Origin: an uncultured Prevotellaceae bacterium
GTDB lineage: Bacteria > Bacteroidota > Bacteroidia > Bacteroidales > Bacteroidaceae
DNA: 13,917 nucleotides
Direction: 5' to 3'
NCBI GenBank assembly: GCA_937893145.1
Contig: CALBJW010000179.1
Coordinates: forward strand, 1 to 13,917
Below, one piece after another: positions 1-6,440 of the stretch (positions are counted from its first letter, which is position 1; each line of letters starts with the position of its first letter). The notes beneath the pieces are model-generated. The model saw only the letters and a list, made by a program, of their open reading frames with translations. It did not search any database and was not told the DNA's origin. A program made the position numbers and the translations under genes.

Positions 1-397
1 ACGTCTCGTGCTTGGTGCTCGTGACCTCGAACAGGGACTCGTGGAAATCATGCGTCGTGATACTCTTGAGAAGGAATCTGTTAGCATCGAGGGCATTGAG
101 GAATACATCAAGAACCTCCTCGTTGACATCCAGGATAACATCCTCAAGAAGGCTAAGGACTTCCGTGACTCACACATCTACGAGTGTGATAACTACGAAG
201 AGTTCAAGGAGCGTGTTAAGGACGGTGGCTTCTTCCTCTGCCACTGGGACGGCACAGAAGAGACTGAGGCTAAGATTAAGGAAGACACTCAGGCTACAAT
301 CCGTTGCGTGCCATTCATGTTCGAGCAGACTCCTGGTGTCGATATGGTAAGTGGCAAGCCAAGCAAGTGTCGCGTACTTATCGCTCGTGCTTACTAA
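1..397 (+). CDS. proS: Prolyl-tRNA synthetase, C-terminal part (5' end outside window)
   Basis: This is the last 131 codons of a class II prolyl-tRNA synthetase, which charges tRNA-Pro with proline in the cytoplasm. The reading frame is open from base 2 and ends at TAA 395-397. The first residues (RLVLGARDLEQG, then MRRDT) match the end of the anticodon-binding domain. The rest is the extra C-terminal domain (ProRS-C) found only in the archaeal/eukaryotic-type enzyme. It ends with the hallmark ARAY; in Thermus ProRS the terminal tyrosine carboxylate reaches the active site. In zinc-bearing relatives, as I recall them, this domain has a W-C-G...E-E-C-E pattern. Here it reads HWDGTEETE, so two of the expected zinc cysteines appear replaced, while the later TIRC cysteine is kept. 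Codon use is strongly biased (CGT, CTC, AAG), as in highly expressed genes. Identity is secure; only the N-terminal catalytic part is missing, because of the window edge. Confidence 0.93.
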   Translation, partial: RLVLGARDLEQGLVEIMRRDTLEKESVSIEGIEEYIKNLLVDIQDNILKKAKDFRDSHIYECDNYEEFKERVKDGGFFLCHWDGTEETEAKIKEDTQATIRCVPFMFEQTPGVDMVSGKPSKCRVLIARAY

Positions 398-448
398 TAT
401 AGTAAATAAGGTTTTATTCATAACTTTTTAAGTTTAGTATTGGGAAAA

Positions 449-1759
449 GTGAAAAGACTTTTAACATCTATACTATTTGTGCTGGTGGCTTTTGGGCTAT
501 CAGCACAAACTGATTCTTCACTCTTTCTGAAGAAACTGGAAAAACTTCCAGGAATCAGCAATATCAAGAAACTTGAAACCACTCAGTTTCAGGAGAAATA
601 TGTGCTGAAGATTCAGCAGAATGTGGATGGTGACACAGATGAGAAGGGTACATTCGGCCAGAGAATCATCGTTGGTTTTAAGGGTTTCGACAAACCTACT
701 GTCCTCGTGACAGAGGGCTATTATGCTGACTATGCTCTTAATCCTAAATATACCGAAGAACTCTGTCAGATGTGTGATGCCAACCTCGTGTTCTGCGAAT
801 ACAGATACTTTGCTGAATCGACACCAGTTCCAACAAACTGGGACTACATGACAGTTGACAATTCACTCCGCGACTACCATCGTGTCAGAACAACCTTCGG
901 CAAACTATTCCACGGAAAGTGGATAAGCACAGGTATCAGCAAGGGTGGACAGACAACAATGTTCTACCGTGCAAAGTACCCAGATGATGTTGATATCAGC
1001 GTTAGTTATGTTGCACCACTCAACAAGTCTGTTGAGGATGGTCGTCATGAGAAGTTCCTTGCAAAGCAGGTTGGCACAAAAGAAGAACGTGCTGCCATCA
1101 AGGCTGCTCAGCAGGAATTCATGAAACGCAAGAAGGCATGTATGCCAATGTTCAACGCATATAATAAGGAGCACAACTTGCAGTATTACATCTCGGAAGA
1201 GGACATATACGACTATGCTGTACTTGAATATCCATTTGCCTTGTGGCAGTGGGGCACAAGCGTTGAAAAAATACCTTCAAAGACAGATACAGACGAGGTT
1301 TGGTTCAAGCACCTCATGACAATTGCTGGTCCAGACTATTTTGCATATCCAAATAAGTATATGCCATTTGATGTGCAGGCAGCACACGAACTGGGATATT
1401 ATGGATATGACACAAAGCCAATTAAGAAGTGGGCTTCTGTCAAGAAGACAAAGGGATACTTGAAGCAGCTCATGCTTCCAGATTCGTTGCGTTACATTGA
1501 GTTTGATCCTATGCTTTATAACCGCACGGTTAAGTTCCTCAAGAACAGCGACCCTCAGCATATCTTCATCTATGGTGAGATAGACCCTTGGAGTGCAAGT
1601 GGTGTATGCACTTGGCTCGACTGCTCTAAGAAGAAGAACATGCGAGTATATGTTCAGCCTCGAGGAAGCCACACGGCTCGCATCTCGAACATGCCAGATG
1701 ACATGAAAAAAGAGATCTGGGAACGCATTATGGGTTGGCTCGACCTGATTAAAAAATAG
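449..1759 (+). CDS. Secreted serine peptidase, S37 (PS-10) family, likely tripeptidyl/prolyl-type aminopeptidase
   Basis: The product is an alpha/beta-hydrolase-fold peptidase predicted to be exported. From a GTG start at 449 it has 436 residues. A compact signal peptide (KR, then LLTSILFVLVAFG, then LSAQ) occupies residues 1 to about 20, with likely signal peptidase I cleavage near Ala-Gln; there is no lipobox cysteine. The nucleophile elbow is GISKGG with Ser164, the S37/PS-10 variant of GxSxG. The probable acid is Asp379 in IYGEIDPWSA and the probable base is His408 in PRGSHTARI, in the expected Ser-Asp-His order. Streptomyces members of the family are secreted tripeptidyl aminopeptidases; the substrate here is inferred only, probably peptide scavenging in the periplasm or outside the cell. 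There is no in-frame ATG near the start. TTG at 440 would add three residues (MGK) and is the main alternative. GTG is preferred because it gives the classical short basic N-region. The gap after proS is about 50 bp without a clear terminator. Confidence 0.85.
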   Translation: MKRLLTSILFVLVAFGLSAQTDSSLFLKKLEKLPGISNIKKLETTQFQEKYVLKIQQNVDGDTDEKGTFGQRIIVGFKGFDKPTVLVTEGYYADYALNPKYTEELCQMCDANLVFCEYRYFAESTPVPTNWDYMTVDNSLRDYHRVRTTFGKLFHGKWISTGISKGGQTTMFYRAKYPDDVDISVSYVAPLNKSVEDGRHEKFLAKQVGTKEERAAIKAAQQEFMKRKKACMPMFNAYNKEHNLQYYISEEDIYDYAVLEYPFALWQWGTSVEKIPSKTDTDEVWFKHLMTIAGPDYFAYPNKYMPFDVQAAHELGYYGYDTKPIKKWASVKKTKGYLKQLMLPDSLRYIEFDPMLYNRTVKFLKNSDPQHIFIYGEIDPWSASGVCTWLDCSKKKNMRVYVQPRGSHTARISNMPDDMKKEIWERIMGWLDLIKK

Positions 1760-1769
1760 ACACAACACT

Positions 1770-1799
1770 GTTGGCATACATTTTGTAGTGATATAATTG
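1770..1799 (+). promoter_or_regulatory. Weak candidate promoter upstream of clpC
   Basis: The 63-bp gap before clpC contains TATAATTG at 1792-1799, which matches the Bacteroidetes -7 box TAnnTTTG except for one base. A GTTG at 1770-1773 lies 18 bases upstream and could be a degenerate TTTG (-33) element. Transcription would begin roughly 15-20 bases before the ATG at 1823. No CIRCE operator (TTAGCACTC-N9-GAGTGCTAA) or CtsR-type repeat is visible. AT-rich DNA gives such matches by chance, so this is only a suggestion. Confidence 0.25.
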
Positions 1800-1822
1800 T
1801 GTATTACTATTAAACATTTGGC

Positions 1823-4336
1823 ATGAATAATAATTATTCAAAGAAACTGACAGACATACTGACATATAGTAAGGAGGAGGCACTTCGCCTTAACAACGAC
1901 TATATTGGTCCTGAGCATCTGATGCTTGGGCTCATTCGCGATGGCGAGAGTCGTGCAGTTGAGGTGTTGATAGACCGATTCTCACTCGACCTCTCGCAGA
2001 TAAAGAAGATGATAGAGGACAAGGTGAGAAACGTGACTACTCCACTCTACTCTACTGACATCGCCTTTAATGATAAGTCATCAAGCATCTTGCGACTTAC
2101 CATTCTTGAATCACGACTCACAAAACAAAAAGAAAGCGGCGCAGAGCAGTTATTGCTTGCTATAATGAAACAGAAAGACAACCTACCAGCAAAGATTCTC
2201 GAGGACCAGAACGTGAACTACAGAGAACTTCTTGGAGCAATCACTCAGACTGCTCCGCAGAAGACTCGTAACTCGTTCAGCGTGGATGAGGATGATGAAG
2301 ATGAAGAGGATGCTCCTCCAACTGGCAGAAAACCAGCAGGTACAGGTGCTACGCAGCAGAAGACTGACAAAAAGAAGAAGGACAGCGATACTCCTGCTAT
2401 CGACTCGTTTGGTTTCGACCTCACAAAGGCAGCACAGGAAGGAAAACTCGACCCTGTTGTTGGTCGTGAGAAGGAGATAGAGCGTCTTGCACAGATTCTT
2501 TCACGCCGTAAGAAGAACAATCCTGTGTTGATTGGTGACCCTGGTGTGGGTAAAAGTGCTATTGTTGAAGGACTTGCAATGCGAATCATCGAACGTAAGG
2601 TGTCTCGCATCCTCTTTAACAAGAAGATTATCAGTCTCGACATGTCGAGCATCGTTGCAGGAACTAAGTATCGTGGACAGTTTGAGGAACGCATGAAGAG
2701 CATCATCAACGAACTCCGTGCTAACCCTGACATCATCGTCTTCATCGATGAGATACACACGCTTGTTGGTGCTGGTAATCAGGCAGGACAGATGGATGCA
2801 GCAAACATGCTGAAACCATCGTTGGCACGAGGTGAGGTACAGTGCATCGGTGCTACTACACTTGATGAATATCGCAAGAGCATCGAGAAGGATGGAGCAC
2901 TCGAACGCCGTTTCCAGAAGATTATTGTGCCACAAACTACTGCTGAAGAGACACTTGAGATTCTTCATAACATCAAGGACCGTTACGAAGACCATCATAA
3001 TGTGAACTATAGCGAAGATGCTCTCGAGGCATGTGTTCGCCTTACTGAACGCTACATCACAGACCGTAGTTTCCCAGACAAGGCTATCGATGTGCTTGAT
3101 GAAGCAGGTTCGCGCGTACATATTAATAATATAAGCGTTCCGAAGGAAATCGAAGACCAAGAGGAAAAGCTTGCAGACCTTATCAAGAAGAAGGAACAGG
3201 CTGTGAAGAGCCAAAACTTCGAACTTGCTGCCAACTTCCGTGACCGTTCTCGTATTCTTGCCCAAGAACTTGAGGAGATGAAGCGTGAGTGGGAAGAGAA
3301 ACTTGTTGACAACCGACAAACTGTCAGTGCTGACAAGGTGGCAGAAACGGTTAGCATGATGACTGGCATCCCTGTCACTCGTATGGCTCAGGCTGAAGGT
3401 ATTCGTATGAAGGGCATGAGAGGCGAACTTAAGAATTCAGTCATTGCTCAGGATGGTGCGATTGACAAGCTTGTGAGTGCTATTCAGAGAAGCCGTGTTG
3501 GACTTCAGGACCCTAATAGACCTATCGGCACGTTTATGTTCCTTGGTCCTACAGGTGTTGGTAAGACATACCTCGCAAAGAAACTCGCTGAGTATATGTT
3601 TGGTTTGAGCGATGCCCTTATTCGTGTTGACATGAGCGAATACATGGAGAAGCATACAGTAAGCCGACTCGTTGGTGCTCCTCCAGGATATGTAGGATAT
3701 GAGGAAGGAGGTATGCTCACAGAGAAGGTTCGTCGCAAACCATACTCTATCGTTCTGCTTGATGAGATTGAGAAAGCACATCAGGATGTGTACAACATCT
3801 TGCTTCAGGTGATGGATGATGGTCGATTGACAGACACACTTGGCAGAACAGTCGATTTTCGCAATACAGTCATCATCATGACTTCAAACGTTGGTACTCG
3901 CCAGTTGAAGGAGTTTGGTCGTGGTGTTGGTTTTGCTTCGATGGCAGATAAGAGCGACCAGGAGGTGAGCCGAAGCGTTATACAGAAAGCTCTCAACAAA
4001 CAGTTCTCGCCTGAATTCCTGAACCGTATCGATGAAATAATAACATTCGACCAGCTCGAACTCGAATCAATATTGAAGATTATTGACCTTGAACTCAAGG
4101 GACTCTATTCGCGTATTGAAGCTCTCGGTTATCATCTTGTGATTACAGACGAGGCAAAGAAGTTCATCGCCGAAAAGGGGTATGACAAGCAGTTTGGTGC
4201 AAGACCACTCCGTCGTTCTATCCAGAGCAACCTTGAGGATGCTATCAGCGAACTCATTGTTGAGGAGGAACTTAACAGCGGTGACACCCTAACAGCCTAC
4301 CTCGAAGACAACAAGATTAAAATTAAAGTAAACTAA
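1823..4336 (+). CDS. clpC: ClpC-type AAA+ unfoldase, ATPase subunit of the ClpCP protease
   Basis: This 837-residue class I Hsp100 protein unfolds substrates with ATP and feeds them to the ClpP peptidase in the cytoplasm. The N-terminal double Clp-N repeat spans about residues 1-145 and contains NNDYIGPEHLMLGLI. A charged linker follows, with an acidic run at 155-163 and four lysines at 183-186. The first AAA+ ring has Walker A GDPGVGKS at 238-245 and Walker B with Asp309-Glu310 (VFIDEIHT). A short middle domain around 455-490 carries the UVR motif (FELAANFRDRSR from 466), which separates ClpC from ClpB with its long coiled coil. The second ring has Walker A GPTGVGKT at 575-582 and Walker B Asp647-Glu648. 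A VGF tripeptide at 702-704 sits where the ClpP-docking loop is expected. The start is ATG 1823 with no Shine-Dalgarno. There are no ctsR or mcsAB neighbours, unlike Firmicutes, so regulation and adaptors must differ. htpG follows 51 bp downstream, suggesting a stress-response pair. The N-terminal part of the linker is low-complexity and probably flexible. Confidence 0.95.
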   Translation: MNNNYSKKLTDILTYSKEEALRLNNDYIGPEHLMLGLIRDGESRAVEVLIDRFSLDLSQIKKMIEDKVRNVTTPLYSTDIAFNDKSSSILRLTILESRLTKQKESGAEQLLLAIMKQKDNLPAKILEDQNVNYRELLGAITQTAPQKTRNSFSVDEDDEDEEDAPPTGRKPAGTGATQQKTDKKKKDSDTPAIDSFGFDLTKAAQEGKLDPVVGREKEIERLAQILSRRKKNNPVLIGDPGVGKSAIVEGLAMRIIERKVSRILFNKKIISLDMSSIVAGTKYRGQFEERMKSIINELRANPDIIVFIDEIHTLVGAGNQAGQMDAANMLKPSLARGEVQCIGATTLDEYRKSIEKDGALERRFQKIIVPQTTAEETLEILHNIKDRYEDHHNVNYSEDALEACVRLTERYITDRSFPDKAIDVLDEAGSRVHINNISVPKEIEDQEEKLADLIKKKEQAVKSQNFELAANFRDRSRILAQELEEMKREWEEKLVDNRQTVSADKVAETVSMMTGIPVTRMAQAEGIRMKGMRGELKNSVIAQDGAIDKLVSAIQRSRVGLQDPNRPIGTFMFLGPTGVGKTYLAKKLAEYMFGLSDALIRVDMSEYMEKHTVSRLVGAPPGYVGYEEGGMLTEKVRRKPYSIVLLDEIEKAHQDVYNILLQVMDDGRLTDTLGRTVDFRNTVIIMTSNVGTRQLKEFGRGVGFASMADKSDQEVSRSVIQKALNKQFSPEFLNRIDEIITFDQLELESILKIIDLELKGLYSRIEALGYHLVITDEAKKFIAEKGYDKQFGARPLRRSIQSNLEDAISELIVEEELNSGDTLTAYLEDNKIKIKVN

Positions 4337-4341
4337 AATAA

Positions 4342-4365
4342 TTGTTCTCGAACAATATTGTTCGA
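4342..4365. promoter_or_regulatory. Perfect palindrome / alternating inverted hexamers between clpC and htpG
   Basis: Bases 4348-4365 form an 18-bp perfect palindrome, TCGAACAATATTGTTCGA. It overlaps a second inverted pair on its left: TTGTTC at 4342-4347 and GAACAA at 4350-4355, two bases apart. The result is TTGTTC, then GAACAA, then TTGTTC, so the central hexamer can pair with either neighbour. The arrangement looks like an operator for a dimeric regulator, or a small mRNA hairpin (7-bp stem, ATAT loop) just ahead of htpG. No U-run follows, so an intrinsic terminator is unlikely. It is not CIRCE. Function is inferred only. Confidence 0.5.
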
Positions 4366-4387
4366 ATCCTCAAAAATAAGATACAAA

Positions 4388-6244
4388 ATGGCAAAAGGTA
4401 ATATTGGAGTAACTACAGAGAACATTTTCCCTGTAATCAAGAAATTCCTCTACAGCGAACACGATATCTTTATTCGTGAAATCGTTTCAAATGCAGTTGA
4501 TGCTACACAGAAGTTGAAGACTCTTGCAAGCAAGGGTGAGTTGAAGTGCGAAGCTGGTGACCTTACTGTTCATGTAAAACTTGACAAGGAAGCTGGTACT
4601 CTTACTGTTAGCGACCGTGGTATCGGTATGACAGAAGAGGAGATTGACAAGTACATCAATCAGATTGCCTTCTCTGGTGCAACAGACTTCCTTGAGCAGT
4701 ATAAGGAAGATGCTAATGCCATCATCGGACACTTCGGTCTTGGTTTCTACTCAAGCTTCATGGTAAGCAAGAAGGTGGAAATCATCACTAAGAGTTGGAA
4801 GGAAGATGCAAAGGCTGTGAAGTGGAGCTGTGATGGTAGTCCTGAGTTCACACTCGATGAGTGCGACAAGGCAGATCGTGGTACTGACATCGTAATGTAC
4901 CTCGATGATGACTGCAAGGAATTCCTCGAAGAATATAAGGTAAGCGAACTTCTACGCAAGTATTGCCACTTCCTCGCTATTCCTATTGCTTTCGGCAAGA
5001 AGAAGGACTGGAAGGATGGTAAGCAGGTAGAACTCGAAGAGGATAACATCATCAACGACCCTAACCCACTCTGGACAAAGAAGCCAGCAGACCTCAAAGA
5101 TGAGGACTACAAGAACTTCTACAAGGACCTCTACCCTATGAGTGATGAACCGCTCTTCTGGATTCACCTTAATGTTGACTATCCATTCAACCTTACAGGT
5201 GTACTCTATTTCCCTAAGATTAAGAGAGATATGGACCTCCAGAAGAACAAGATTCAGCTCTATTGCAATCAGGTGTTCGTAACAGATTCGGTTGAAGGTA
5301 TCGTACCAAACTTCATGACTCTCCTCCACGGTGTTATTGACTCTCCAGATATTCCATTGAACGTGAGTCGTTCATATCTCCAGGGCGACAAGAACGTGAA
5401 GAAGATTGGTAGCTACATCTCAAAGAAGGTTAGTGACCGTCTTTCAAGCCTCTTCAAGAACGACCGTGCAGACTTCGAGTCTAAGTGGGATGACCTCAAA
5501 CTCTTCATCCACTACGGTATGCTTTCTGAGGAAGACTTCTACGACCGTGCAAATAAGTACGCTCTCTTCAAGGATACTGACGGTAAGTTCTTCACATACG
5601 AGGAATACAAGACTCTTATCGAGGCTAACCAGACAGATAAGGATGGCAACATCGTTTATCTCTATGCAAACGACAAGGATGAGCAGTATTCATATATCGA
5701 GGCAGCACAGGCTAAAGGTTATAATGTTCTCATCATGGACGGACCACTCGATTCTGCACTCCTCAATATGTTTGAAGGAAAGTTCGAGAAGAGCACTTTC
5801 AGTCGTGTTGATGCCGATATTGTTGACAACCTCATCAAGAAGGAAGACAACGAATCACAGGTTAATGAAGATGACAAGAAGACTCTTACTGAGGCATTTA
5901 AGGAGAAGATGCCAACTCTCGACAAGGTTAACTTCTCGTTTGATGTTAAGCCACTTGGTGAGAACTCAACTCCTATCATCATCACTCAGAGCGAGTATAT
6001 GCGTCGTATGAAGGATATGGCACGCATCCAGCCAGGTATGGCATTCTATGGCGATATGCCAGACACAATGAATGTTGTGCTTAACTCAGACCACAAGCTC
6101 ATCAAGTCAATCCTTGCTGATGCTAAGTCTGAGGGTAGCGATAAGGTTGCTCATCAGCTCATCGACCTTGCACTCCTCCAGAACGGTATGTTGAAGGGTG
6201 AGGCATTGAACAACTTCGTAAAGCGTTCAATAGACCTTATTTAA
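4388..6244 (+). CDS. htpG: Molecular chaperone HtpG (bacterial Hsp90)
   Basis: This is an ATP-dependent cytosolic chaperone dimer of the GHKL ATPase superfamily that remodels late-folding clients together with DnaK. The start is ATG 4388 (MAKGNIGVTTENIF), the usual beginning of Bacteroidetes HtpG. A TTG at 4358 in the same frame would add ten residues, but it lies inside a palindrome and is rejected. The N-terminal ATPase shows the GHKL boxes: Glu31 and Asn35 in REIVSNAVDA, DRGIGM at 76-81, and GHFGLGF at 114-120. The middle domain follows with RDMDLQKNKIQLYCNQVFV and a conserved VSRSYLQGDKNVKKI segment. The C-terminal dimerisation domain ends NNFVKRSIDLI. At 618 residues it is close to E. 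coli HtpG (624). Codon bias is strong, consistent with high expression. It lies 51 bp after clpC, so the two stress genes may share a transcript or regulator. The stop is only four bases before a long inverted-repeat element that could end transcription. Confidence 0.96.
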   Translation: MAKGNIGVTTENIFPVIKKFLYSEHDIFIREIVSNAVDATQKLKTLASKGELKCEAGDLTVHVKLDKEAGTLTVSDRGIGMTEEEIDKYINQIAFSGATDFLEQYKEDANAIIGHFGLGFYSSFMVSKKVEIITKSWKEDAKAVKWSCDGSPEFTLDECDKADRGTDIVMYLDDDCKEFLEEYKVSELLRKYCHFLAIPIAFGKKKDWKDGKQVELEEDNIINDPNPLWTKKPADLKDEDYKNFYKDLYPMSDEPLFWIHLNVDYPFNLTGVLYFPKIKRDMDLQKNKIQLYCNQVFVTDSVEGIVPNFMTLLHGVIDSPDIPLNVSRSYLQGDKNVKKIGSYISKKVSDRLSSLFKNDRADFESKWDDLKLFIHYGMLSEEDFYDRANKYALFKDTDGKFFTYEEYKTLIEANQTDKDGNIVYLYANDKDEQYSYIEAAQAKGYNVLIMDGPLDSALLNMFEGKFEKSTFSRVDADIVDNLIKKEDNESQVNEDDKKTLTEAFKEKMPTLDKVNFSFDVKPLGENSTPIIITQSEYMRRMKDMARIQPGMAFYGDMPDTMNVVLNSDHKLIKSILADAKSEGSDKVAHQLIDLALLQNGMLKGEALNNFVKRSIDLI

Positions 6245-6248
6245 CTCA

Positions 6249-6427
6249 AGTGAAAAGTGAAGAGTGAAAAGTGAAAAATTTCTTTCTCATCAGGCTCGAA
6301 AGCGCTACGCGATAAGCTTCCGCCTTGGTGCAAGAGCAGTTTACACTCTGCCCCAAATGACAAAGTGAATAAGAGGACTTACTCTTCCGGTAGGAAGTTT
6401 TTCACTTTTCACTTTTCACTTTTCACT
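6249..6427. repeat. 179-bp element with long inverted terminal arms of GTGAAAA heptamers (MITE-like)
   Basis: This fills nearly the whole htpG-addA gap. The left arm, 6249-6278, and right arm, 6398-6427, are inverted copies over 30 bases with one mismatch (G at 6262); pairing continues to 6282/6394 with one more mismatch. Each arm is four tandem heptamers: GTGAAAA, GTGAAGA, GTGAAAA, GTGAAAA on the left, and four perfect GTGAAAA units (read on the minus strand) on the right. Between them lie about 119 bases without a gene. No convincing target-site duplication is seen at the edges. Long terminal inverted repeats around a short non-coding core fit a miniature transposon-like or dispersed intergenic repeat. 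Tracts of this heptamer seem, from memory, common between genes in Bacteroidetes. As RNA the arms would pair, and the U-rich right arm could act as a terminator for htpG. The geometry is certain; mobility and function are not shown. Confidence 0.8.
6297..6397 (+). other. Structured core of the repeat: series of predicted hairpins
   Basis: The core of the inverted-repeat element can be folded by eye into consecutive stems. At 6297-6322, CG-A-AAGC pairs with GCTT-C-CG around a 12-base loop. At 6325-6356, TTGG, GCA and GAG pair with CTC, TGC and CCAA, giving ten pairs interrupted by one mismatch and one bulge, with a 9-base loop. Near the right arm two stems overlap and exclude each other: AAGAG/CTCTT (6371-6375 with 6382-6386) and CTTCC/GGAAG (6384-6388 with 6393-6397). 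There is no open reading frame of note here. Whether this is a folded transposon relic, an RNA or chance cannot be decided from one copy. Confidence 0.4.
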
Positions 6428-6437
6428 CCTACTTTTG
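6406..6437 (+). promoter_or_regulatory. Candidate Bacteroidetes-type promoter for addA at the edge of the repeat
   Basis: TACTTTTG at 6430-6437 is a full match to the -7 box TAnnTTTG. TTTTC at 6406-6410 gives TTTC, three of four bases of the -33 TTTG element, 19 bases upstream. The -33 part lies in the right arm of the inverted repeat and the -7 box just outside it. The box ends three bases before the first ATG of addA (6441), so transcription from it would give a nearly leaderless message, perhaps using the second ATG at 6447. The region is T-rich, so chance is possible. Confidence 0.35.
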
Positions 6438-6440
6438 TTT

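Noticed and set aside
402..417. Possible terminator after proS (AATAA/TTATT)
   Set aside because: Five A-T pairs with a four-base loop and no proper U-run; too weak to call.
2501..3319. Long minus-strand open frame (272 codons) inside clpC
   Set aside because: It is antisense to the well-conserved first ATPase ring and middle domain; its sequence shows no recognisable family and it reflects clpC codon bias.
4348..4365. Palindrome as an intrinsic terminator of clpC
   Set aside because: The stem is A/T-rich and short, and no run of T follows; operator or leader hairpin fits better.
4358..4387. A longer htpG beginning at TTG 4358, adding ten residues
   Set aside because: The extension lies in the palindrome, and the ATG at 4388 begins with the usual Bacteroidetes HtpG N-terminus.
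5406..6011. 201-codon open frame on the + strand inside htpG
   Set aside because: It is an out-of-frame, Ser/Arg/Leu-rich shadow of the htpG coding sequence with no recognisable motif.
6250..6277. CRISPR-like or tandem-repeat array at the heptamers
   Set aside because: The units are seven bases with no spacers; the inverted second copy shows a terminal repeat, not a CRISPR.
6245..6440. Target-site duplication flanking the inverted-repeat element
   Set aside because: Only trivial short matches (ACT) can be found on the two sides, no more than expected by chance.
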